A stretch of DNA of 50,735 nt from Deferribacteraceae bacterium (GCA_020054865.1 JAIHAR010000013.1:1-50735); one strand, 5' to 3'; shown: positions 8,560 through 18,039, numbered from the stretch's first letter. Program-made: numbers and translations. The notes: a model not told the origin generated them from the letters alone.

Positions 8560-9678
8560 ATGATTATTGAAGATTTGCTTGGTAGATTTGAAAAATTAGA
8601 AGATAAATTTAAAATGTTTATCCCTGTTGTAAATGAAGAAAAGATTGCCCGTGAAATTGAAAAAATAGACAAAATGTCAATGGAAGATGCCGATTTTTGG
8701 AATAAAAAAGAATCAAAAATCCTCTTAAAAGAACAGGCAATCAAAAAAAGATTTTTAGAAGAGTATAAATTTATAAAGAAGTTAGTGGAAGACTGTAAAG
8801 TAATGATTGAGCTTTTTGAGTCAGGAGAAGATGAGGCAGAAAAGGAACTGTATCAGCTTGTCAATGAACTTGAGGACAAAATTACTGACTTTGAGCTAAA
8901 ACTTATTTTAAATGGTGAAAATGACAGTAACAATGCTATTCTCACTATACATTCAGGAGCTGGCGGCACAGAAGCAAATGATTGGGCTAACATGCTTTTT
9001 AGAATGTACACCATGTGGGTAGAAAAGAAAAATTTTAAATACGAGATACTGGACTTGCTCCCCGGAGATGAAGTTGGAATTAAATCTGTCACTATCAATG
9101 TGGTTGGCGAATATGCATATGGGTATTTGAAGGGTGAAACAGGTATTCACAGACTTGTAAGATTATCCCCATTTGATTCAAATAACAAAAGACATACGTC
9201 TTTTGCATCCGTCTTTGTTTTACCTGAAATAGATGACGACATTGAAATAAGTATCGTGGAATCTGATTTAAAGATAGACACATTTAGGGCAAGCGGGGCA
9301 GGTGGGCAGCATGTAAATACCACAGATTCAGCAGTAAGAATTACACATATTCCAACAGGTATTGTGGTAAGCTGTCAGAATGAAAGGAGTCAGCATAAAA
9401 ATAAGGCGCACGCAATGAAAATCTTAAAAGCCAAGCTTTATGAACTTGAGCTTGAAAAAAGAAATAAGGAAAAAAGTGAACTTGAAAGCAGTAAGTCAGA
9501 AATAGGTTGGGGTAATCAGATAAGATCTTATGTAATGCATCCGTATAAAATGGTAAAAGATTTAAGAACCAGATATGAAACTGGAAACGTGGATGCTGTA
9601 ATGGATGGAAATATTGACGATTTTATAAAATCTTATCTTTTTTATAATGCAGGAATTAAGGCTGATGGAACGCAGTAA
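8560..9678 (+). CDS. prfB: Peptide chain release factor 2
   Basis: Terminates translation at UAA/UGA. It has the GGQ catalytic loop (GAGGQHVN, G248-Q250) and the SPF stop-codon recognition tripeptide (LSPFDSNNKRHTS), which identifies RF2 rather than RF1. At 372 aa it is of normal length. The whole protein lies in one open frame; the in-frame UGA and frameshift site found near codon 25 in many prfB genes are absent. The ATG at 8560 has GGAG nine bases upstream. It overlaps the start of alr. Confidence 0.96.
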   Translation: MIIEDLLGRFEKLEDKFKMFIPVVNEEKIAREIEKIDKMSMEDADFWNKKESKILLKEQAIKKRFLEEYKFIKKLVEDCKVMIELFESGEDEAEKELYQLVNELEDKITDFELKLILNGENDSNNAILTIHSGAGGTEANDWANMLFRMYTMWVEKKNFKYEILDLLPGDEVGIKSVTINVVGEYAYGYLKGETGIHRLVRLSPFDSNNKRHTSFASVFVLPEIDDDIEISIVESDLKIDTFRASGAGGQHVNTTDSAVRITHIPTGIVVSCQNERSQHKNKAHAMKILKAKLYELELEKRNKEKSELESSKSEIGWGNQIRSYVMHPYKMVKDLRTRYETGNVDAVMDGNIDDFIKSYLFYNAGIKADGTQ

Positions 9679-10765
9679 AAGATTGAGAGCAACTTACGCA
9701 AAAGTTGACCTTGACAGATATATCAAAAATATAAACTACTTAAAGAATATATCCGGTAGTCTTGCAATTGCCACTCTCAAGGCAAATGCCTATGGACACG
9801 GAGCCACAGAGCTTGGTAAACAGCTTCTCAAAACAGGTACAAGTGATTTTTTTAGCGTTGCAACTATTGAAGAAGGGGTAACATTAAGACTTAATTTGTC
9901 AGACAAACCAAAGATTCTTGTGTTAGGCTATGTGGATGACAGATTTTTTGAGGAAGTGGTTAAGTATAATCTTATTCTTACAATTTATGATGATGAAATA
10001 GCAAATAAGTATCACAGATTTCTTGAAAAAAAAGCTGTAAAAATGCCTGTGGCATTAAAAATTGACACCGGCATGCATAGGCTTGGTTTCAAGACAAACC
10101 TTGATTATGTAGAGTTTTGCAACAGATTTCACCTATTTGATGTTACATTGGTGATGACTCACTTATCAAGTCCTGACAGTGATGATGCTTTTACAACAGC
10201 TCAAATGGAAGAATTTGATTGGTATATAAAAAAATATAAAATAAAAAATACTTCTGTATTAAACTCTTCGGCAATTTTAAAATATAAAAAGGACTATACT
10301 TTTATTAGGCCTGGTATTGCTTCATTTGGCTATGTTTACGGAATAGAAGACAAAAATTTAAAACCGGTTATGAGCATTTTTTCCAAAATAGTCCATGTAA
10401 AAAATATCAAAAAAGGGGATTCAGTAAGTTATAATAGAAGATTTATAGCAGAAAAAGATATGAAAATAGGTGTACTGCCAATAGGATATGCTGACGGTTA
10501 CCCAAGACTTTTTACAAATAAGTCTTATGTATATTTTTGTGGTTATAAAGCAAAAATACTTGGAACTGTATGCATGGATATGATTATGATTGATTTGACA
10601 AATGTGCCTGAAAGATATTATAATGAAGAGGTGGAACTGCTTGGAGATAATGTTTCAGGTTATAAATGGGGAGATTGGGCAAATACAATTATTTATGAAC
10701 TCTTATGCAGAATATCAAGTCGTATTCCAAGAGTGTATGTGAGTGAAAATGGAATCATTGGTTAA
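9665..10765 (+). CDS. alr: Alanine racemase
   Basis: PLP enzyme that makes D-alanine for peptidoglycan. The N-terminal barrel has the PLP-lysine motif LKANAYGHG and the substrate-side sequences DTGMHRLGF and RPGIASFGY. The C-terminal domain has LGTVCMDM with the Cys-Met-Asp signature, plus LPIGYADGYPR. The start at 9665 keeps AGGA at 9651-9654 ten bases upstream. An upstream in-frame ATG at 9647 would add six residues with no better ribosome binding site. The gene overlaps both prfB and mlaE. Confidence 0.94.
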   Translation: MERSKRLRATYAKVDLDRYIKNINYLKNISGSLAIATLKANAYGHGATELGKQLLKTGTSDFFSVATIEEGVTLRLNLSDKPKILVLGYVDDRFFEEVVKYNLILTIYDDEIANKYHRFLEKKAVKMPVALKIDTGMHRLGFKTNLDYVEFCNRFHLFDVTLVMTHLSSPDSDDAFTTAQMEEFDWYIKKYKIKNTSVLNSSAILKYKKDYTFIRPGIASFGYVYGIEDKNLKPVMSIFSKIVHVKNIKKGDSVSYNRRFIAEKDMKIGVLPIGYADGYPRLFTNKSYVYFCGYKAKILGTVCMDMIMIDLTNVPERYYNEEVELLGDNVSGYKWGDWANTIIYELLCRISSRIPRVYVSENGIIG

Positions 10766-11528
10766 CTTATTAACTGTTATCGGTTTACCTTTTACGCGAT
10801 TAATTTTTGGCGCCGGCCGTATGTTTTTGCTTTTCATTGAAACAGTCGTTTGGGCGTTCAGACCGCCATTCAGGTTCAAGCTTCTTTTAAAGCAGGTCGA
10901 GTTTATAGGGATAAACTCCCTTTCAGTAATAATACTTACTGGCACATTTACCGGAATGGTTTTTGCATTTCAAAGCTACATAGGTTTCAGCAAATTTGGG
11001 GCGGAATATATGGTAGGTACTGTTGTAGCGCTTGGTATGGCAAGAGAATTGGGACCTGTATTAAGCTCAATAATGGTAGCAGCAAGAGCAGGCTCTGCTA
11101 TTACAGCCGAAATCGGTACAATGAGGGTTACCGAGCAGATTGACGCTCTTTATGCCCTTGCGGTTGAACCTGTACAATATCTTGTGCTCCCAAGAATTTT
11201 TGCCGGAATAATTGTAATGCCCATTTTAAATGCCGTAGCTGTTTTCTGCGGTACAATTGGCGGATATTTTGTTGGGGTCAATATTTTAGGCATCAATAAA
11301 ACTTTATACTTGCAAAATATGTATAGATATGTTGACCTTGCAGATTTTTATAACGGTATGGTCAAGGCAACTGTTTTTGGGCTAATTTTAACACTTGTTG
11401 GCTCATATAAGGGGTTTTACACTAAAGGCGGAGCGGCAGGTGTAGGACAGGCCACTACAGAATCGGTTGTACTTTCATGTGTTTTGATACTTGTATTTGA
11501 TTATATTCTGACGGCATTTATGTTTTAG
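10749..11528 (+). CDS. mlaE: MlaE-family ABC transporter permease
   Basis: Inner-membrane permease of the Mla phospholipid transport complex. It contains the family core GTFTGMVFAFQS and GTVVALGMARELGPVLSSIM followed by AARAGSAITAEIGTM, with about five hydrophobic segments. 259 aa from the ATG at 10749; a GTG at 10743 is possible. The start overlaps the end of alr by 17 bases. It is followed by the ATPase and the MCE protein, the usual mlaE-F-D order (here E first). Confidence 0.93.
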   Translation: MESLVNLLTVIGLPFTRLIFGAGRMFLLFIETVVWAFRPPFRFKLLLKQVEFIGINSLSVIILTGTFTGMVFAFQSYIGFSKFGAEYMVGTVVALGMARELGPVLSSIMVAARAGSAITAEIGTMRVTEQIDALYALAVEPVQYLVLPRIFAGIIVMPILNAVAVFCGTIGGYFVGVNILGINKTLYLQNMYRYVDLADFYNGMVKATVFGLILTLVGSYKGFYTKGGAAGVGQATTESVVLSCVLILVFDYILTAFMF

Positions 11529-11535
11529 GTGAAAA

Positions 11536-12303
11536 ATGATTAGTGGTGTTGATATACAGATAGAAGTTAAGAATCTGCATAAAAGTTTTGGAGATTTCAA
11601 GGTGCATAAAGGGATAGACCTTTTAATACCAAAAGGAGCCATCACTGTTATTTTAGGTCCTTCCGGCACCGGAAAAAGTGTACTCTTAAAGCAGATAATG
11701 GGACTTATTATGCCTGATAAAGGGGAAATACTTGTCGATGGAGTTGATATTACCAAACTTGACAAGAAAGAGCTTGTGGCAGTCAGAAAAAAATTTGGAA
11801 TGCTTTTTCAAAATGCCGCGTTGTTTGACTCAATGAATGTCTACGAAAATGTTGCTTTCCCTCTTAGAGAGCATACTAAGTTAAAAGAGAAAGAGATTAG
11901 AGATATTGTGATAGAAAAATTGAGGGTTGTTGGTCTTAAAGATGTAGAATATAAAATGCCATCGGAGCTTTCCGGTGGTATGCGAAAAAGGGTAGGGCTT
12001 GCTCGGGCGATTGCCCTTGAGCCGGATATCATTTTGTATGATGAGCCTACAACAGGGCTTGATCCGATTATGAAAGATGTAGTGGATAATCTTATTTATA
12101 ACACTCAAAAAAAGCTAAATATTACTTCCGTTGTCATTTCTCATGATATTGACAGTACAATTAAGATTGCTGATTATGTGGCAATGATTTATGATGGTAA
12201 AACGGTTATAAACGGGACAATAGAGGATTTAAGGACTACTGATAATCCTTATGTCCAGCAGTTTTTAAGTGGCTCAATGGATGGACCTATTAAAATTTTT
12301 TAG
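11536..12303 (+). CDS. mlaF: MlaF-family ABC transporter ATP-binding protein
   Basis: ATPase of the Mla complex. Visible motifs: Walker A GPSGTGKSV, Q-loop MLFQNAALF, signature LSGGMRKRVGLARA, and Walker B IILYDEPTTGLDP followed by the H-loop VISHD. 255 aa, normal length. It lies seven bases after mlaE with GTGAAAA before the ATG, and 14 bases before mlaD. No MlaB (STAS) gene is next to it. Confidence 0.95.
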   Translation: MISGVDIQIEVKNLHKSFGDFKVHKGIDLLIPKGAITVILGPSGTGKSVLLKQIMGLIMPDKGEILVDGVDITKLDKKELVAVRKKFGMLFQNAALFDSMNVYENVAFPLREHTKLKEKEIRDIVIEKLRVVGLKDVEYKMPSELSGGMRKRVGLARAIALEPDIILYDEPTTGLDPIMKDVVDNLIYNTQKKLNITSVVISHDIDSTIKIADYVAMIYDGKTVINGTIEDLRTTDNPYVQQFLSGSMDGPIKIF

Positions 12304-12317
12304 AGGGGTATTAGTTT

Positions 12318-13898
12318 ATGAAGTTTGGACTTGAAGCGAAAGTAGGTGTCTTTGTGGTTCTTTCTCTGATACTAATTGGTTATATGACTACAAAAGTAGG
12401 AGATATAAGCTTTGGTAAGCAAAAAGGTAATATTATCAAGGCTTACCTTAATAATGCCTCAGGTCTTGAAAAGGATGCAATTGTGAAATTTAAAGGGGTT
12501 GATGTAGGTTATATTAAAGATATAAAACTTGAAGACTCAAAAGTTGCACTTGAATTGGTAATAAAAGAAGGTGTTATCTTGCCGTCAAACTTAAGAGTTT
12601 CTGTTCGCGCAAGCGGTTTTTTGGGTGAAAAATTCCTTGAACTTGAACAGTTAGGGGAAGATTCCGCAAGTACGTCTTTAAAAAATGGCGATGTAATTAC
12701 GAACTCCAAAGAGAGTGTTGACTTTGATCAGTTAAGTGCAAAGTTGGGTGATATAGCTGACCAGGTAAATATCCTGGTAAAATCTCTCAATGATGTTTTT
12801 TCTTCTCAAGAGGGGAAAGAAAATATGACAAAAACACTTGAAAATGTAAGATATTCAACAGAAAGCCTTAAAACTATTCTGGAAGAAAATCAGAAAAAAA
12901 TAAATACCATTGTTAATATTGTGGAGCAAATAACAGATACTATCAGTAAAATGACAATTGCCAATCAATCAAATATTAATGAGCTTATAGCAAATCTTAC
13001 GGAAGTATCAAAAGTATTGAAATCTCAAACACCTGAAATTGCCAATAAGGTTAACAATATTACAGGAAATATAGATAATCTGATTGCTGATTCAAAGGGT
13101 GACCTTAAAGAAACAGTAAAAAATATGAAAACAGTTACAGCAAAACTTGAAAAGTCTGTGGATAATATAAATGCTATCACAGATAAAATCAATAAGGGTG
13201 ATGGTACAATAGGAACACTGTTAAATGACAATGAAACTGCCAAAGATGTAAAAGAAACTGTTAAAGGGCTTAAAAATATGGTTACCCAGTTTGACAGATT
13301 TAAGTTTTACCTTTCATTTAGCGGTGAAAAGATGTGGGATACCGGTGAAACAAAAGGGTATTTCAAAGTTAAGGTACAACCTCGCAAAGATAAATACTAT
13401 CTTCTTGGCCTTGCAACAAGCACCGGAGGAAAAGAGTATATTACAAATACCAACTACACATATACCGGTGATCTCCCTTACCATATTGATGGAAATACCG
13501 GTTCAACATATTCAAATTACTCTGTAAAAGAAGTGAAAAGAAAAGAAAACTCTCTGACTTTTATAGCCCAATATGTTCAGAGATTTTATGACAGACTTGA
13601 TTTGAGAATAGGATTGATGGAATCAGAGTTTGGACTGGGTGCCGATTATTTTCCTTTTGATGATGAAAAACTGCAGTTTTCACTGGATGCGTATGACTTT
13701 TCAGACAGCAACACAGACAGAAAACCACACATGAAAACAAGCCTATATTACAACTTTACAAAAAATTTGTATCTAAATGTTGGGTATGATGATTTTCTAA
13801 ATAGTGATACCAAGAGCGGATTTATAGGAGCTGGGCTTATATTCCTTGATGAAGACTTAAAATATCTTTTTGGTAAAGTCCCGCTTCCAACAAATTAG
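12318..13898 (+). CDS. mlaD: MlaD-type MCE protein with long helical region and probable C-terminal beta-barrel
   Basis: 526 aa, about three times the size of E. coli MlaD. An N-terminal membrane anchor (residues ~8-25) is followed by one MCE domain at ~35-115 (NASGLEKDAIVKFKGVDVG ... RASGFLGEKFLEL). A long helical, Asn/Thr/Lys-rich coiled region spans ~130-330. The C-terminal ~200 residues alternate polar and hydrophobic residues with many aromatic strand ends (LRIGLMESEFGLGADYF, LYYNFTKNLYLNVGYDDF, SGFIGAGLIFL), as in an outer-membrane beta-barrel. This layout matches the single-protein trans-envelope MlaD described in the diderm Firmicute Veillonella. The barrel is inferred by eye. No MlaC or MlaA gene follows, consistent with this design. 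Confidence 0.85.
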   Translation: MKFGLEAKVGVFVVLSLILIGYMTTKVGDISFGKQKGNIIKAYLNNASGLEKDAIVKFKGVDVGYIKDIKLEDSKVALELVIKEGVILPSNLRVSVRASGFLGEKFLELEQLGEDSASTSLKNGDVITNSKESVDFDQLSAKLGDIADQVNILVKSLNDVFSSQEGKENMTKTLENVRYSTESLKTILEENQKKINTIVNIVEQITDTISKMTIANQSNINELIANLTEVSKVLKSQTPEIANKVNNITGNIDNLIADSKGDLKETVKNMKTVTAKLEKSVDNINAITDKINKGDGTIGTLLNDNETAKDVKETVKGLKNMVTQFDRFKFYLSFSGEKMWDTGETKGYFKVKVQPRKDKYYLLGLATSTGGKEYITNTNYTYTGDLPYHIDGNTGSTYSNYSVKEVKRKENSLTFIAQYVQRFYDRLDLRIGLMESEFGLGADYFPFDDEKLQFSLDAYDFSDSNTDRKPHMKTSLYYNFTKNLYLNVGYDDFLNSDTKSGFIGAGLIFLDEDLKYLFGKVPLPTN

Positions 13899-13905
13899 GA
13901 TTAAA

Positions 13906-14700
13906 ATGAGAATAAAACTTGGAATATCCACCTGCCCAAATGATACTTATATTTTTGCTCCAATCATAAATAATTATGTTAAACATGAGCTGGAGCTCAA
14001 GATAATTCTTGATGATGTGGAACTCCTCAATAATCTTGCCATTCAAAATAAACTTGACATTGTAAAGGTATCTTACGGTGTTGTTGAGAAGGTCGTTGAT
14101 AATTATAAAATTCTAAAGGCTGGTGGAGCATTGGGGTTTGGCTGTGGCCCGATAGTTGTCTCAAAAAATCATAGTACAATTGATGAGTTAAAATATAAAA
14201 AGATAGGAATACCTGGCAAAAACACTTCAGCATTTAAAATTTACAAACACTTTTTCTCTGATATGGAAAATACGTTCATTGAAATGAGATTTGATGAAAT
14301 CATGCCTGCTATCAATAAAGATGAAATTGATGCAGGTATTGTCATCCATGAAGGCAGATTTGTTTATAGAAGTTATGGACTTAAAAAGATAGTTGACCTT
14401 GGAGATTTGTGGGAACAAAAGCACCAAACACCAATCCCCCTTGGATGTATTTTAATCAGTAAAAAAATAGAAAATTTAAGCAAATATTTTTGTGACTTAA
14501 TAAGAGATTCCATCAATTTTTCAAAAAATAACTACAATAATGTTTTCCCTTTTATAAAAAAATATGCACAGGAACTTGACGATGAAATTATTAAAAAACA
14601 TATTGAGTTATTTGTAAATGAATATTCACTTGATGTCAGTAAATATGTGAATGTGTTGTCCAATTTTATAGGTACAAAAGAGTCTATTTTTGCAAAATGA
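13906..14700 (+). CDS. mqnD: 1,4-dihydroxy-6-naphthoate synthase MqnD (futalosine menaquinone pathway)
   Basis: 264 aa, with the solute-binding-protein fold of MqnA/MqnD. Features of MqnD: STCPNDTYIFAPI at the N-terminus, VSYGVVEKV, LKAGGALGFGCGPIVVS, and IHEGRFVY. It converts cyclic dehypoxanthinyl futalosine to 1,4-dihydroxy-6-naphthoate. The ATG at 13906 has AGGA five bases upstream; an upstream in-frame start at 13870 would overlap mlaD. The stop overlaps the next ATG (ATGA). It shows that the organism makes menaquinone by the futalosine route. Confidence 0.93.
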   Translation: MRIKLGISTCPNDTYIFAPIINNYVKHELELKIILDDVELLNNLAIQNKLDIVKVSYGVVEKVVDNYKILKAGGALGFGCGPIVVSKNHSTIDELKYKKIGIPGKNTSAFKIYKHFFSDMENTFIEMRFDEIMPAINKDEIDAGIVIHEGRFVYRSYGLKKIVDLGDLWEQKHQTPIPLGCILISKKIENLSKYFCDLIRDSINFSKNNYNNVFPFIKKYAQELDDEIIKKHIELFVNEYSLDVSKYVNVLSNFIGTKESIFAK

Positions 14701-15296
14701 ATTTATACTATGTTTACGCCACAGGTCTTGTTTTTTATTGTTTGATTCACAGTCTGCTTGCTGATTTCAAAATCCTAAAAAAGTTATACTACCTATGGTG
14801 GTATAGATTGTTTTATGTAATATCATCAAGCTTACTGCTTATCCCTTTGATTTTTTTATATTTTAAACTTCCTTCAGAAAAATTTTTTTATCCCTCTTTT
14901 CCGTATGTCATTGCTCTTTATCTTTTATCATTTTTGGGGGTAATTGTCGGCTATCTTGCAGTCAAAAGCTATGATAATGATACATTTTTAGGTTTAAAAC
15001 AAGTCAGGGATTATTTTAAAAACAATAGGCGATATTTTAACGAAAACGGCAACTTGATAACAGATAAGGGGATTTTAGGTATAGTCAGACATCCCTACTA
15101 TCTTGCTAGCCTACTAATCCTATGGGGTAGGCCTCTTTACCTGAAAGATTTTATCACCAATGTTATTTTTACTCTCTATTTTATACTGGGGTCAATAAAT
15201 GAAGAAAGAAAGCTTTTGAAAATTTATGGAGAAGAATATATAATCTACAAAAAAAATGTTCCTATGATTATCCCTTTTTTGAAGAGAAAGAGATGA
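14697..15296 (+). CDS. ICMT/NnrU-like membrane methyltransferase family protein
   Basis: 199 aa with about five hydrophobic segments. The C-terminal half has VRHPYYLASLLILWG, then a NEER motif and YGEEYIIYKKNVPM, the SAM-binding signature of the isoprenylcysteine carboxyl methyltransferase/PEMT superfamily (also seen in NnrU-type proteins). It would methylate a lipid, thiol or prenylated substrate at the membrane; the substrate is unknown. It overlaps mqnD and the lipid kinase by four bases on each side, so it is translationally coupled to both. Confidence 0.72.
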   Translation: MNLYYVYATGLVFYCLIHSLLADFKILKKLYYLWWYRLFYVISSSLLLIPLIFLYFKLPSEKFFYPSFPYVIALYLLSFLGVIVGYLAVKSYDNDTFLGLKQVRDYFKNNRRYFNENGNLITDKGILGIVRHPYYLASLLILWGRPLYLKDFITNVIFTLYFILGSINEERKLLKIYGEEYIIYKKNVPMIIPFLKRKR

Positions 15297-16141
15297 AAGT
15301 TTACGGTATTTATAATCCAGCAAGCGGCAGCTTTGATATTTCACAAATAAATTATTGCGTATCGTATCTTGAAAAAAAGTATAAACTTAAAATTGAAATC
15401 GTAGAATCAAAATATCCAAAATTTTCAAACGATTTTTTTAAAAACAATTTTGCTGATTTGGTCATAGTTTTTGGTGGGGACGGATTTATCAGAGATGTTG
15501 TAGAAGGGCTTTATATCAATAAAATCAGTTGTCTTGTATATTTTATACCATTTGGAACTGTGAATGTATTGTGCAGAGAGCTAAAAATTGGAACGAGCTA
15601 CAAAAAAGCATTAAACAATTTTTCATTAAATAGCAAAAAACTCCCTTTGAATATCGGACTGGCAGGGGATAAAGTTTTTGTACAAATGTTTGGGATTGGA
15701 TTTGATGCGGCTTCAGTAAAAAATGTCAATATCAGATTGAAAAAAAATATCGGAAGATATGCTTACGTTATTTCCGCTCTCAAAAATATTTTTGGTAAGT
15801 TTGATATCCACCAAATTTATTTTGATAAAAAAAAGTTTCAGACAGAGCATTTGATAGTTAATATCGGAAATTTTTATGCCGGATCATATAAAATATACAA
15901 TAAATTTTCAGATAAATTTAAAATTTTGATTTCAGAAGATATTGGATTTTTTGGTTTGATAAAATTTTTAATTCATATATTTACACCATTTAAAATATTG
16001 GATATAAAACTTGCCGGTGTAGTTAAAATAGAAAATGTAACAGATGCCCAAATTGACGGAGACTATGTAAACTTTGATGGGAAAGGTATTTATGTTAGGC
16101 TAATAAACACAAAAATATTCATTTTAAAACCAGGTGATTAA
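15293..16141 (+). CDS. Diacylglycerol/lipid kinase family protein
   Basis: 282 aa with the DAGK catalytic domain: N-terminal NPASGSF, then VFGGDGFIRDVVEGL (GGDG ATP-binding loop), then IPFGTVNVLCRELKIG. The second domain holds MFGIGFDA and the late beta-sandwich ending with DAQIDGDYV. It phosphorylates diacylglycerol or a related lipid. It is coupled by a four-base overlap to the ICMT-like gene and abuts the PbgA-like gene, placing it in an envelope-lipid cluster. The exact lipid cannot be read from sequence. Confidence 0.85.
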   Translation: MKVYGIYNPASGSFDISQINYCVSYLEKKYKLKIEIVESKYPKFSNDFFKNNFADLVIVFGGDGFIRDVVEGLYINKISCLVYFIPFGTVNVLCRELKIGTSYKKALNNFSLNSKKLPLNIGLAGDKVFVQMFGIGFDAASVKNVNIRLKKNIGRYAYVISALKNIFGKFDIHQIYFDKKKFQTEHLIVNIGNFYAGSYKIYNKFSDKFKILISEDIGFFGLIKFLIHIFTPFKILDIKLAGVVKIENVTDAQIDGDYVNFDGKGIYVRLINTKIFILKPGD

Positions 16142-17953
16142 ATGAAAGAAAAATTTGCAAAACTTTTTAAGATACAATTATTAAACTTTTTCATAATTTT
16201 TTTGCTGCATATCCTGTTCTTTTTGATTACACCCAAAAGCAGCTTAATATATTCAAATTTATTCTTAGTCTTATCTGCTCTGTCCAATGCCTTTATGTTT
16301 ACATTTTTGCTTATTCTTATAAATATACCTTTTGTCTTTTTGGGCAATACATTACAAAAGATAATATTATTTGTTACAAATTTTATAGTATTCGTTTTTA
16401 TCTTCGTGGATTTCGCTATTTTTAGAATCTACAATTTTCATTTCAATGGGATGGTCATTGGAATGATAACCACTCCTGGTTTCTGGGATTCAGTATCACT
16501 TGGCTTTTCTACAATTTTATTATTTGTTTTAGTGATTTTATCTATTGTATTAATTGAATATTTTATAGTAAACTACTGGTATAATAAGATAAAGTTTAGA
16601 CATTTAATCTATTTTTATATACTCTGTATTCTATTTACCGCATTTGAAAAGATAGGTTATGCAATTTCAGATATTTACAATCTTCAGAGTATTACAAGAT
16701 TTACAAAAACTTACCCTTTATATCAGCCTTTGACTGTAAGAGGCTTTGCCAAAAAAATACTTAAAATAGATGTAAACAAAGAGGATGGCTTTAAAATCAC
16801 GAAATCATTACTGCACTATCCAAAAAATAAATTAAATATAGCAAAACCTGATAAAAAATTGCCGAATATCATAGTAATTGCTATCGATAGCCTCAGATTT
16901 GATATGATAAATGATGAAGTTTCTCCCAATATCAATATGATAAGAAAAAAATCCTATGATTTTGCCAACCACTACTCAGGTGGTAACTCAACAAGATTTG
17001 GTATATTTTCACTTTTTTACGGTCTTTATGGATATTACTGGCATGATTTTTTAAACAACAGGCAGGGCACTGTATTATTTGATGCTCTCAAAGAAGCAGG
17101 TTACGATTTTAAAATTTTATCCGCAACCCTTTTAACATTTCCGGAATTTAGAAAAACTGCCTTTATAAAAATTCCAGATTCAATTGAAGACACTTTTGAT
17201 ACAAATGACAGTACAAAAAGAGAGCATATTGTTCTGGAAAGATTTATCAAATACAGAGATAGCCTAACTTCAGAAAAACCGTATTTTTCATTTATATTTT
17301 TTGATGCGCCCCATGCCAGGAAATTTCCAAAGGAGTTTAATAAGTTTAAATCGAGCGGTAAAGATGCAAACTATCTTATTATTGGAAAAAATAATATTAC
17401 GGACATTAAAAATGCTTATATGAATTCAGTTTATTTTGATGATTTCCTTGTGGGAAAGCTTTATAACTATCTGGAAGAAAAGGGGGATCTAAAAAACACT
17501 ATAATAGTTATAACAGGAGACCATGGAGAAGAATTTTATGAACAGGGGCATTTTGGACACAACAATAGTTTTGGAAAATACCAAACAAAGGTGCCTTTCA
17601 TTGTGTATATGCCAGGACAAGGGTATAAAAAAATAAGCTCAATTACCAGCCATTATGACTTTGTGCCAACCATTCTCAGTATGGTTGGAGTAAAAAATGA
17701 TTACAAAGATTATTCTTTTGGGACAAATTTGTTCGAACCTGAAAAAAGAGACTATGTGGTAAGCTGCAACTGGAGTAACTGCGGAATAATTGATAATGAA
17801 TCGGTATTGTATTTCTCATATGAAACTCATAAATCCTTCAATATGACTGTTTATGATGAAAATTACAAAGAAGTAACTGACAAAAATTTTATCAATGAGA
17901 AGAAAAAAAGGCTTAATAAAATTATCAAAGAATTTACGTATTTTTATAAGTAA
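16142..17953 (+). CDS. PbgA/YejM-like membrane sulfatase-family protein
   Basis: 603 aa. Five hydrophobic helices occupy about residues 12-170, followed by a periplasmic alkaline-phosphatase/sulfatase-fold domain. Motifs: PNIIVIAIDSLRFD (metal Asp249), GGNSTRFGIFSLFYG at ~281 where the LtaS/EptA-type nucleophile sits, ITGDHGEEFYEQGHFGHN (metal Asp/His pair). The FSLFYG and GHN context resembles E. coli YejM/PbgA, which controls LPS synthesis and envelope lipids. Whether this copy is a catalyst or a regulator is open. It abuts the lipid kinase and is the last gene of the operon, followed by a terminator. Confidence 0.8.
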   Translation: MKEKFAKLFKIQLLNFFIIFLLHILFFLITPKSSLIYSNLFLVLSALSNAFMFTFLLILINIPFVFLGNTLQKIILFVTNFIVFVFIFVDFAIFRIYNFHFNGMVIGMITTPGFWDSVSLGFSTILLFVLVILSIVLIEYFIVNYWYNKIKFRHLIYFYILCILFTAFEKIGYAISDIYNLQSITRFTKTYPLYQPLTVRGFAKKILKIDVNKEDGFKITKSLLHYPKNKLNIAKPDKKLPNIIVIAIDSLRFDMINDEVSPNINMIRKKSYDFANHYSGGNSTRFGIFSLFYGLYGYYWHDFLNNRQGTVLFDALKEAGYDFKILSATLLTFPEFRKTAFIKIPDSIEDTFDTNDSTKREHIVLERFIKYRDSLTSEKPYFSFIFFDAPHARKFPKEFNKFKSSGKDANYLIIGKNNITDIKNAYMNSVYFDDFLVGKLYNYLEEKGDLKNTIIVITGDHGEEFYEQGHFGHNNSFGKYQTKVPFIVYMPGQGYKKISSITSHYDFVPTILSMVGVKNDYKDYSFGTNLFEPEKRDYVVSCNWSNCGIIDNESVLYFSYETHKSFNMTVYDENYKEVTDKNFINEKKKRLNKIIKEFTYFYK

Positions 17954-17973
17954 AAGCCCCATAAGGGGCTTTT
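17952..17973. terminator. Bidirectional intrinsic terminator between convergent operons
   Basis: AAAAGCCCC (17952-17960), loop ATAA, GGGGCTTTT (17965-17973), then an AT-rich tail. The stem starts within the stop codon of the PbgA-like gene and can serve both strands, ending the 10-kb plus-strand operon and the minus-strand quinone reductase unit. Confidence 0.88.
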
Positions 17974-18039
17974 ATTTTAAATAGCTTGTGTTCGCAATTC
18001 CGTGTCACCCTAACTATCGTTATCCACATTATTATATTT

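Noticed and set aside
10850-11143. A 97-codon plus-strand frame inside mlaE
   Set aside because: It is an out-of-frame shadow of the strongly conserved MlaE permease; the translation has no hydrophobic segments or family motif.
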